A DNA stretch of 19,204 bases from UBA946 sp031550725. Its GTDB lineage: Bacteria; Bacillota; Clostridia; Oscillospirales; Ruminococcaceae. The DNA is taken from contig JAVBOH010000044.1 in the NCBI GenBank assembly GCA_031550725.1, forward strand, positions 1 through 19,204, read 5' to 3'. A model generated the notes under the pieces. It was not told the DNA's origin and did not search any database. It saw only the letters and a program-made list of their open reading frames with translations. Shown here in pieces: positions 13,427 through 19,204 of the stretch (position 1 is the stretch's first letter; every line of letters starts with the position of its first letter). The position numbers and the translations under genes are program-made.

Positions 13427-14185
13427 TCACACATACATTTTCTTTAAACGCTCATATTCATTATTTATATACTGCATACTTTCCAAATCGCCTGAATTTG
13501 TATCAGGATGAAAAGCTTTTGCAAGATTTTTATATCTTTTATCAAGCTTTTCGAGAGTATCACAATTTGAAAATGGAGAAAACCCCGAATGTTGTTCTTC
13601 AGGTATCTCTTTTTCGTCATACCTTTCGTATTCTGGTTTCTCAACTGTTTCTTCAGAAAGAGTTTTAAATAAATTATAAAGCTGAGCGTAAGCAACTGCA
13701 CTTTTGGCAGATAACCATTTCTTTTCATATAAGTTATCAATAGGATCGCTCAAATCAATCAGTTTTGAAAATATTTTATATGAATACTCTTTTTCATTAA
13801 TTAATTTATTAAGCTGCAAATTAACAATTAGAGTTAATATCAAAGAATATGCTCCACCGATAATATTAGCAGCTATTAATAACCACCCAAATGCAATACC
13901 AATTACTAAATGGATTACTAATTTTATGAGCCAAAAGGTCAGAACAAATTTAATTTCTCCACTAGCAGTATAGTGATGTGTTTTATTTTCATAATATACT
14001 CTCCCACTATAAAACATTGGTACAACAATCAATAGGATTGCAAGTATATTTCTGTATGTTTCCTGTTGTTCAAGAGTAACAGCAAATTGTGTGTATGTAA
14101 GTATCAACACAAAAATTGATATCACTGTAACAAATGCTATTATTGAATCAACTTTATTCACTGCAAGTTTTGTTAAAATCCCCAT
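13427..14185 (-). CDS. Membrane protein with C-terminal J-domain, 252 aa
   Basis: A probable co-chaperone that recruits DnaK/Hsp70 to the membrane. Residues 1-130 contain about four hydrophobic segments (around 15-33, 46-60, 80-102 and 103-125). A cytoplasmic linker leads to a J-domain at about 198-252: SNCDTLEKLDKRYKNLAKAF, the HPD tripeptide at 226-228 that stimulates Hsp70 ATPase, then the helix ending ERLKKMYV. The J-domain is slightly short, with helix IV missing. GAGG lies eight bases before the ATG. It is transcribed alone and ends in a clear terminator. The client protein is unknown. It is not canonical DnaJ: the glycine-rich and zinc-finger regions are absent. Confidence 0.82.
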   Translation of the reverse strand: MGILTKLAVNKVDSIIAFVTVISIFVLILTYTQFAVTLEQQETYRNILAILLIVVPMFYSGRVYYENKTHHYTASGEIKFVLTFWLIKLVIHLVIGIAFGWLLIAANIIGGAYSLILTLIVNLQLNKLINEKEYSYKIFSKLIDLSDPIDNLYEKKWLSAKSAVAYAQLYNLFKTLSEETVEKPEYERYDEKEIPEEQHSGFSPFSNCDTLEKLDKRYKNLAKAFHPDTNSGDLESMQYINNEYERLKKMYV

Positions 14186-14299
14186 AACTTATACCTCATC
14201 GTATCATAAATTGTAGTTTTTCAAAAATTTAAAATCTGTTTTAAGAACCAGTAGAAAATAATACTTAATTTCTGTTAATTCACGTAGAGTTACCTTTCA

Positions 14300-14480
14300 C
14301 TTCTTTTTTAATACTTATTTTCATTCATTATCGGTATAAAACACTTCTGATACTTCAGTTTATTTATCCATTGAACAAAAAATTAATTAATCTGAATATA
14401 TGTTTTAATTCTTGTCACTTAGAATCACATAACCTTATATTTGTATGATGATAATGATACAGAAAATGTATATACCTTTC
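14300..14480 (-). pseudogene. Decayed 3' fragment of a paralogue of the Cys-cluster gene
   Basis: This stretch aligns over roughly 150-190 bases with the 3' end of the gene at 15423-16466, including a shared 19-base run (AATCTGAATATATGTTTTA). The minus-strand translation CDSK-stop-QELKHIFRLIN corresponds to CYPKEQDLKHIFRLID of the intact protein; a TGA at 14417-14415 replaces the Glu codon and the frame is lost after it. Similarity continues past the stop codon into 3' flanking DNA, so a genomic segment was duplicated. The rest of 14186-14525 is AT-rich with no SD-bearing ORF. Confidence 0.72.
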
Positions 14481-14525
14481 ATTCACTTAGGGTAATCAGA
14501 AATCACAATTCGATATTACCATAAT

Positions 14526-15290
14526 TTATTTTCGAAAATCATCAGCATACGAATGATTTCTCCTTGCAACCATACGATTCCAACGCATAATATCACTATG
14601 ATTTTTTAGGTCATAATCATAATTATCCATTATTTTAGCCCATTGTGCTGTAACACGAACACCATCTCCGTCTAAATCATCACCTGATTCAATTGAGAAT
14701 AGCTTTGTTTTCTCAAAATGCCATTTCCACCAATCCAGAGAGTGAAAATAATAAAAATCAGGCCACCATCCATCTTTTATTTCATCAGGTACTTCGCCAT
14801 TAAACTCATTGTCAGGTCCCCATGTAACAAGACCAAATTGCCCGTCTGGTCGTAAAAGGTGAGCCATATAATCAATCAGATAATTATCAGCTGTTCCATA
14901 CATCTGAAAAGAATTTATAGAAATAATAGCATCGAAAAAGTCGTTTGCATATGGTAAAGCATGTGCCTCACCATAAATTGGAATAACCAAATCCTGTACA
15001 CCAGCATCACAAATACGTTTCCAATTATCAGAAGGACTTATCCATAAATCATTCGCAAATACAGTTACCCCAAATTCCTTTGCAAGAAAAATTGATGTTA
15101 ATGCATTACCACACCCCATATCAAGCACACGCATCCCAGGCTTTAATTCCATAATTCTGGATAACGATTCAACAAGCCATAAACACTGACAACCCATTTT
15201 ATTTTCATACATCCATTCAGGGTCATATTTTGCAGCCAAAGGATATTTATCATCAATAATCAATTTCATTTTTTCTTCATGTGTAAGCAT
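14526..15290 (-). CDS. Class I SAM-dependent methyltransferase, 254 aa
   Basis: Transfers a methyl group from S-adenosylmethionine; the substrate is unknown. The Rossmann-fold motif I is clear (VLDMGCGNALTSIFLAKEFG, about 55-74), followed by the acidic VFANDLW at the end of beta-2 and motif III-like FFDAIISINSFQMYG and LLRPDGQFGLVTWGP blocks, typical of small-molecule methyltransferases of the Methyltransf_11/25 type. The C-terminal 90 residues are rich in Trp and Asp and may shape the substrate pocket. I chose the ATG at 15290 because GGAGG lies nine bases upstream; an ATG at 15299 abuts that SD. It lies between an intact gene of unknown function and a decayed copy of that gene, so it may have been caught up in a duplication. 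Length is normal. Confidence 0.85.
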   Translation of the reverse strand: MLTHEEKMKLIIDDKYPLAAKYDPEWMYENKMGCQCLWLVESLSRIMELKPGMRVLDMGCGNALTSIFLAKEFGVTVFANDLWISPSDNWKRICDAGVQDLVIPIYGEAHALPYANDFFDAIISINSFQMYGTADNYLIDYMAHLLRPDGQFGLVTWGPDNEFNGEVPDEIKDGWWPDFYYFHSLDWWKWHFEKTKLFSIESGDDLDGDGVRVTAQWAKIMDNYDYDLKNHSDIMRWNRMVARRNHSYADDFRK

Positions 15291-15422
15291 TTTATTCATC
15301 CTCCGCTTTACCAATTCTGATTGATAAATACATTTTAACTGATGATACTGTTTTATATAGTTTGACGCATATAGATTTTAAACTATCACTGAATTACCAT
15401 TCACTTCAATTAATAATTGTTT

Positions 15423-16466
15423 TCATCCGTTACCGGGATAAAATACTTCTGATATTCCAGCTTTTATTACCATCGACCTTAAATCAATCAATCTGAATAT
15501 ATGTTTTAAATCTTGTTCCTTTGGATAGCATATCCTTATATATGGCTGGCACATAAATGTTTTCTTACCTAAAATTTCAGTTGTAATACTCCTTTTCTGG
15601 CAATTCGGAGTGCAGTTTGTACACTTTTTTAGATTATTCCTGCAATATTCTGCGAATTCATCATAATCGTCATAATTGCTAATTTCTTCTTCAATCATTT
15701 TATATGCTTCACCATTTATTTCCGCAAAACCTATGTATATTCTAAGTTTATTCTTAGGAGCTATATTTGATATATAAACAATTTTACCTTTTTGTTTATA
15801 TTCGACTCTATAAAAATAATTGCATTTTTGCGACATAATTTTTTTGTTTACGTTATATGTATGGATTTGTTCCGCTATTTTTCGGGTGTTGTCACTGAAA
15901 ACTAAATGTAAATCTTCATTGTTTCGTTTATAATTTGAAAATGCGCGAAAATCACAGTACATCATAAAGTAATCACGATTTACCTTATAATTAGCATATC
16001 CCGCTTCAATAGCACCTTTAGACGCTATAAACATATCAGGATATATATTGTTACTGATAATTACACTACTTCCATTGTCTTCAAATATAAAACCATGTGA
16101 TTTCAACATTTCCATGCTTATTGGATTAAATTTTTTAATAAGTTTATTAAACTTGTCAGACGGCATTTCATATTTGTTCCCTACAAGATTTATCAATCCG
16201 CCGATGAACCAAAAATAAAACTCAACTTGCTTTTGATTTTCATAATCAGCTTTATTTGAATCAATTATAAATCCGAAATTATCGGGATTTTCATACATAT
16301 CTGTAAGAAGATTATAGGTGAAATTATAAAAATCTTTACAAGCGGATTTGTATTCATCAGGGACATAAGGAAGGGTAATATCAAGTGGAAGCAGCTTTGT
16401 GCCGATTTCCCATACTTTTGTTTGTATACAATCTTTAAATACAGTTTGATTTTTATTAAATATCAT
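15423..16466 (-). CDS. Unknown protein with C-terminal Cys cluster, 347 aa
   Basis: I do not recognise a named family. The first 270 residues are mixed helix and strand with many aromatic residues and no membrane segment. Near residues 285-315 a cluster CTNCTPNCQKRS and a later FMCQPYIRI give four Cys that could bind zinc or a metal cluster. The start is firm: AGGAG precedes the ATG by nine bases, and a near-perfect promoter lies about 45 bases upstream. A degraded copy of its 3' end lies beyond the methyltransferase gene, so the family has been duplicated here. It is followed after 132 bases by the methyltransferase on the same strand; cotranscription is possible, as no terminator is seen between them. 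Confidence 0.65.
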   Translation of the reverse strand: MIFNKNQTVFKDCIQTKVWEIGTKLLPLDITLPYVPDEYKSACKDFYNFTYNLLTDMYENPDNFGFIIDSNKADYENQKQVEFYFWFIGGLINLVGNKYEMPSDKFNKLIKKFNPISMEMLKSHGFIFEDNGSSVIISNNIYPDMFIASKGAIEAGYANYKVNRDYFMMYCDFRAFSNYKRNNEDLHLVFSDNTRKIAEQIHTYNVNKKIMSQKCNYFYRVEYKQKGKIVYISNIAPKNKLRIYIGFAEINGEAYKMIEEEISNYDDYDEFAEYCRNNLKKCTNCTPNCQKRSITTEILGKKTFMCQPYIRICYPKEQDLKHIFRLIDLRSMVIKAGISEVFYPGNG

Positions 16467-16507
16467 TTTTTATAACTCCTATATTATGAATACTGTTGAA
16501 TTAATTC

Positions 16508-16536
16508 ATTATAGCAAAAATACGTTAGGAAGTCAA
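16508..16536 (-). promoter_or_regulatory. Sigma-A promoter of the Cys-cluster gene
   Basis: TTGACT (16536-16531), a 17-base spacer, TATAAT (16513-16508): one mismatch from consensus. Transcription would begin near 16501, giving a leader of about 35 bases. Confidence 0.85.
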
Positions 16537-16720
16537 CATTCTTGCAAAGCGTTAACTTTCAATTACGAAAACTAAACCAAATTTCAATTGTGATAGTTAA
16601 TATAATACATAATGTAAATGTGATATACTATATTTAATTGAATTGTTTTAAATTTTAGCGAATATCTTATAAAAAATCCTGTCTATATAAGTGAAGTAGT
16701 TTTTCAAAGGGGGAAAGAAA
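16537..16720 (+). promoter_or_regulatory. Upstream region of the ECF sigma gene
   Basis: AT-rich, with no SD-bearing ORF. An extended -10-like TGATATACT lies at 16621-16629, without a good -35 box. I could not recognise an ECF-type autoregulatory promoter (AAC at -35, CGT-like at -10), but the target sequence of this sigma is unknown. A strong SD (AAAGGGGG) sits seven bases before the TTG start at 16721. Confidence 0.3.
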
Positions 16721-17275
16721 TTGGATGATGCTAAAATTATCGAATTATTCTGGAACAGAAATGATTCGGCAATAAGTGAGACGAGCATTAAATACGGTCA
16801 AACTTTAAAACATATTTCTTTTGGTATACTATTAAATAATGAAGACAGTGAAGAATGCGTAAATGATGCATTTCTAAAGGCATGGAACAGCATACCGCCA
16901 CAAAAGCCAAACAGCTTGATTGCATATTTAGGAAGAATTACACGAAATATATCAATTAATCGCTGGTATGAAAATCGTGCTAAAAAACGAAGCAGAGATG
17001 ATGAATTGATATCAGAATTATTGGATTGTATTCCATCATCACAAACAGTGGAATCTGAAATTGAAACAAGTGAGCTTACAGAATTAATCGTTAAATGGTT
17101 GAATTCATTGCCTAAAGTTGACCGTATTTTGTTTATAAGACGGTATTGGTTTGATGAAAGTCTAATAAATCTTGCATCTGAATGTCAGACAACACCAAAC
17201 AAACTTGCAGGACGAATGTATCGCTTACGTAAAAAACTAAAGTCAGCTCTTGAAAAGGAAGGTATTCGTTTATGA
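16721..17275 (+). CDS. ECF-type RNA polymerase sigma factor, 184 aa
   Basis: An alternative sigma factor that redirects RNA polymerase in response to an envelope or extracellular signal. Region 2 spans about 10-85 (SEECVNDAFLKAWNSIP, AYLGRITRNISINRWYE) and region 4 about 125-180 (LPKVDRILFIRRYWFDESL, then TTPNKLAGRMYRLRKKLKS). Start is TTG, supported by AAAGGGGG at seven-base spacing; the ATG codons just after it are out of frame. Its last codons overlap the serpin gene as ATGA, so sigma and serpin are coupled. In Ruminococcaceae such sigma genes are often followed by a membrane protein with a short cytoplasmic anti-sigma-like N-terminus, which fits the next gene. Confidence 0.9.
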   Translation: MDDAKIIELFWNRNDSAISETSIKYGQTLKHISFGILLNNEDSEECVNDAFLKAWNSIPPQKPNSLIAYLGRITRNISINRWYENRAKKRSRDDELISELLDCIPSSQTVESEIETSELTELIVKWLNSLPKVDRILFIRRYWFDESLINLASECQTTPNKLAGRMYRLRKKLKSALEKEGIRL

Positions 17276-18675
17276 AAGAAAAAAAGATTTTTGATGCTAT
17301 AACAAATATACCCGATGAACTTGTAGAAGAAGCAAGGACAACAAACCTAAAACAGAAATCTCGTCCATTGAAAACATGGTCTGCTATTGCAGTATGTGCA
17401 GCTTTAATAACAGGATTAATTATCATACCTCCGTATATTAAAAACGATACAGGAAATGTGTTGTCAAATGATTTATTACCTGCTAATGCATTGTTAAACG
17501 TAGTTTTTCCAAAAGCATATGCATTTGAAGACTTTGATACCAGACGAGAAATTTTTACTGGATATCCGGTTAAAAAAGATTTTCTTTCAAGCCTAAATGA
17601 CTTTTCCTACGAAACTGCTGCTCAGATTTTTTTAAACAATCAAGGTAATATAAACTATTCACCATTATCATTATATTACGCTCTGGCAACAGCCACATTA
17701 GGTGCCGAAGATGAAACAGCTGATGAACTGCTTTCACTTCTTGGAGTATCAGATAAAACTGTACTTTCTGAGCAATGCAGAAACCTATATAATCAATTAT
17801 ATACCGATAACGAAATAGGAAAACTCAAAATTGCTACTTCCTTATGGATGGATGATAATATAAATTGGAAAAATGATTATATTCAGAATGTTGCTGACAA
17901 TTTGTATGCACATTCATTCAGTGTGGATTTTAAAAATAATACAACAAGCCAGCTTATGTCAAAATGGGTGTTTGATAATACAAATGGCACACTTGCTCCG
18001 GATATGACAATGAATCCAGATCAAATTTTATCTATAATTAATACCGTCTACTTTTATGATGAATGGACAGATAAGTTTAATGAATCAGTAACAAAAGATG
18101 ATATATTCTACCTTTCAGATAATGATACAGTAAACTGTGATTTTATGAACAAAACCAATCCATCTCAATATTTCGTTAAAGGAGATGGATATACTCGTTC
18201 CGTACTTTCATTGAAAAATTCAGGAAGTATGATATTTATTCTTCCTGATGAAGATATTTCGCCAAGAGAATTATTAGCTTCGGCGGACAGTATAAAGGAA
18301 ATTTTTGAGGGTGGAGAAGGTATTACCGGAGAAGTAGTATGGCAAGTTCCAAAATTTAATTTTGGAACAAAACTTGATTTAATAGATATGCTTAACAATT
18401 TAGGTGTAAAATCAGCTTTTGAAGAAAACGCAAATTTTTCTGGGATTACTGATAACATGGCATTTATATCAAATATCCAGCAGGAAACTCATATCGGAAT
18501 TGATGAAAATGGTGTTGAAGCATCAGCATATACTCAAATTGTCTACTGCGGTTCAGCACTGCCTCAAGATAGAGCTGATATGATTTTAAATCGACCATTT
18601 ATTTATGGAATAACAAACAATAATGGTACTTTATTGTTTGTAGGCATCTGTGAAAATCCTGTTAGTAAAAATTAA
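17272..18675 (+). CDS. Membrane-anchored serpin with anti-sigma-like N-terminus, 467 aa
   Basis: Predicted serine-protease inhibitor displayed outside the cell. Residues 1-35 are cytoplasmic (KKIFDAITNIPDELVEEA), like short anti-sigma segments of proteins paired with ECF factors; one membrane segment follows (about 36-55) and then a linker. The serpin domain runs from about 105 to 465, with the family landmarks NINYSPLSLYYALA, IINTVYFYDEW, VPKFNF and LNRPFIYGI. The hinge DENGVEASA has small residues at P12-P10, as in inhibitory serpins. Counting from the hinge, P1-P1' is about Ser428-Ala429 (CGS/AL), small residues that suggest an elastase-like target; the loop is about three residues longer than in antitrypsin, so this is approximate. 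Gut bacterial serpins (siropins of Eubacterium siraeum) inhibit host proteases. Protease attack on the serpin might relay a signal to the sigma factor (inference). Confidence 0.88.
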   Translation: MKEKKIFDAITNIPDELVEEARTTNLKQKSRPLKTWSAIAVCAALITGLIIIPPYIKNDTGNVLSNDLLPANALLNVVFPKAYAFEDFDTRREIFTGYPVKKDFLSSLNDFSYETAAQIFLNNQGNINYSPLSLYYALATATLGAEDETADELLSLLGVSDKTVLSEQCRNLYNQLYTDNEIGKLKIATSLWMDDNINWKNDYIQNVADNLYAHSFSVDFKNNTTSQLMSKWVFDNTNGTLAPDMTMNPDQILSIINTVYFYDEWTDKFNESVTKDDIFYLSDNDTVNCDFMNKTNPSQYFVKGDGYTRSVLSLKNSGSMIFILPDEDISPRELLASADSIKEIFEGGEGITGEVVWQVPKFNFGTKLDLIDMLNNLGVKSAFEENANFSGITDNMAFISNIQQETHIGIDENGVEASAYTQIVYCGSALPQDRADMILNRPFIYGITNNNGTLLFVGICENPVSKN

Positions 18676-18680
18676 ACATA

Positions 18681-18716
18681 TAAAAGGTGGCAAAATTTAA
18701 TTTCTGCCACCTTTTA
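18681..18716 (+). terminator. Rho-independent terminator after the serpin gene
   Basis: A perfect 12-bp stem (TAAAAGGTGGCA / TGCCACCTTTTA) with a 12-base loop and a T-rich tail. The following bases up to 18878 hold no supported gene. Confidence 0.88.
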
Positions 18717-18878
18717 TTCTTTATAAATTTTAATTCTAACTGGGTTCTATGATTATTTTTAAGGTTAACATGAGTTTTGTACGACATTTCTCGTTTGCTG
18801 TTTTGCATATATTTTTAGGTGATATATTGTGCAACTTACACGAACAATTGTTCTATTTTGATATTGGGGGTTGCAAGG

Positions 18879-18915
18879 AAAAAGCCCTGAAACAACGTAG
18901 TTTCGGGCTTTTTTT
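18879..18915 (-). terminator. Terminator of the tRNA-Asn transcript
   Basis: Begins one base beyond the tRNA CCA end. The stem pairs AAAAAGCCC and GAAAC with GTTTC and GGGCTTTTT around one unpaired A and a short loop. T runs on both sides make it work in either direction. Confidence 0.85.
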
Positions 18916-18916
18916 G

Positions 18917-18992
18917 TGGCTCCCACTGTTGGACTCGAACCAACGACCCTGCGGTTAACAGCCGCATGCTCTACCGACTGAGCTAAGTAGGA
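18917..18992 (-). tRNA. tRNA-Asn (GUU), CCA encoded
   Basis: A 76-base cloverleaf: acceptor arm TCCTACT / AGTGGGA (one G:T pair), D-arm with AGCTCAGTCGGTAGAGC, anticodon stem GCGGC with loop TGTTAAC region giving anticodon GTT (18959-18957), T-arm GTTGG-TTCGAGT-CCAAC, discriminator G and genomic CCA (18919-18917). The 5' part (18944-18992) is repeated exactly 120 bp upstream. Confidence 0.96.
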
Positions 18993-18998
18993 ATATGA
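18944..18998. repeat. 55-bp direct repeat, copy 1 (inside tRNA-Asn)
   Basis: Identical to 19064-19118 with a period of 120 bp. It covers the tRNA from the 5' flank through the D-arm, anticodon arm and variable loop, stopping at the T-arm. Confidence 0.95.
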
Positions 18999-19063
18999 TA
19001 TATTTAGTTGTAATTTTTAACTGCTCTGCTCGATAGATTTTCTGTATCGCTAACTACATCTAG

Positions 19064-19112
19064 CGACCCTGCGGTTAACAGCCGCATGCTCTACCGACTG
19101 AGCTAAGTAGGA
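19064..19112 (-). pseudogene. Truncated tRNA-Asn copy (5' part only)
   Basis: Bases 19064-19112 repeat the first 49 bases of the tRNA exactly, including the GTT anticodon. The T-arm and 3' acceptor strand are not conserved: after the variable loop the sequence reads GCTAGATGTAGTTAGCGATA. It can still form a short CGCTA/TAGCG hairpin where the T-arm should be, but the 3' strand cannot pair with TCCTACT and lacks CCA. Probably a decayed tandem tRNA gene or a recombination scar. The last 86 bases of the window hold nothing I can identify. Confidence 0.75.
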
Positions 19113-19204
19113 ATATGAAGTAATATGGCGAGAATGAAGCACATAAAGTACTTCATTCAAGACATATAAAGGTATCGGCATTTATCTATTTTCCCGGGCC
19201 GTCA

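Noticed and set aside
18749..18958. Plus-strand ORF of 69 codons ending in LLDSNQRPCG
   Set aside because: It has no SD and runs through the terminator and into the antisense of tRNA-Asn; the ending is a well-known artefact of translating tRNA antisense.
18944..19118. attL/attR pair of the conjugative element
   Set aside because: The copies are only 120 bp apart and share the 5' rather than the usual 3' part of the tRNA; no integrase is seen, so the ICE end cannot be placed here.

Overview
The window is AT-rich, has strong GGAGG ribosome-binding sites and reads like a Gram-positive gut Clostridia genome (Ruminococcus / Eubacterium siraeum-like Oscillospiraceae). This is inferred from the conjugation genes, the ECF sigma/serpin pair and the protein style. 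No taxonomic marker is present beyond one tRNA.

Left part (1-8.9 kb), accessory and probably part of an integrative conjugative element (ICE): a truncated VirD4/TraG coupling protein and a PcfB (DUF3801) protein, both on the minus strand. A sigma-70-region-4-like regulator lies upstream of them. It is preceded by a 10-codon leader ORF and a hairpin that covers part of its Shine-Dalgarno (SD), which looks like a translational attenuator. A second HTH regulator follows, with 11-bp iteron-like repeats at its 3' end and a near-consensus promoter holding a LexA-like box. Next is a compact signalling module. A 96-aa protein, a LytTR response regulator and an AgrC-like histidine kinase form an overlapping minus-strand operon behind a perfect consensus promoter. 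Convergent to it is a tiny plus-strand unit: two repeats spaced 21 bp, a promoter, an SD, a 15-codon Trp-rich peptide and a terminator. No AgrB or AgrD is present. I regard this as the most interesting object in the window: a candidate leaderless-peptide quorum-sensing circuit whose operator lies between the peptide promoter and the SOS-like promoter of an ICE regulator. An XRE regulator, a second SOS-type promoter with a small protein I associate with Y-family polymerase operons, and another XRE regulator complete this part.

Middle (9.0-13.3 kb): a 489-aa protein with a DUF5348-like N-terminus and two tandem RNA-polymerase alpha-CTD-like domains, containing an in-frame internal start with its own SD; then, on the minus strand, an MsrA-MsrB fusion and a two-gene bacterial NHEJ operon (Ku and an ATP-dependent DNA ligase).

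Right part (13.4-19.2 kb): a membrane J-domain protein, a decayed paralogue fragment, a SAM methyltransferase, a Cys-cluster protein of unknown function (the intact paralogue), then on the plus strand an ECF sigma factor translationally coupled to a membrane-anchored serpin with an anti-sigma-like N-terminus. The window ends with a tRNA-Asn gene and a 55-bp duplication of its 5' part. No integrase, relaxase, insertion sequence or CRISPR array is visible, so the ICE boundaries cannot be placed.
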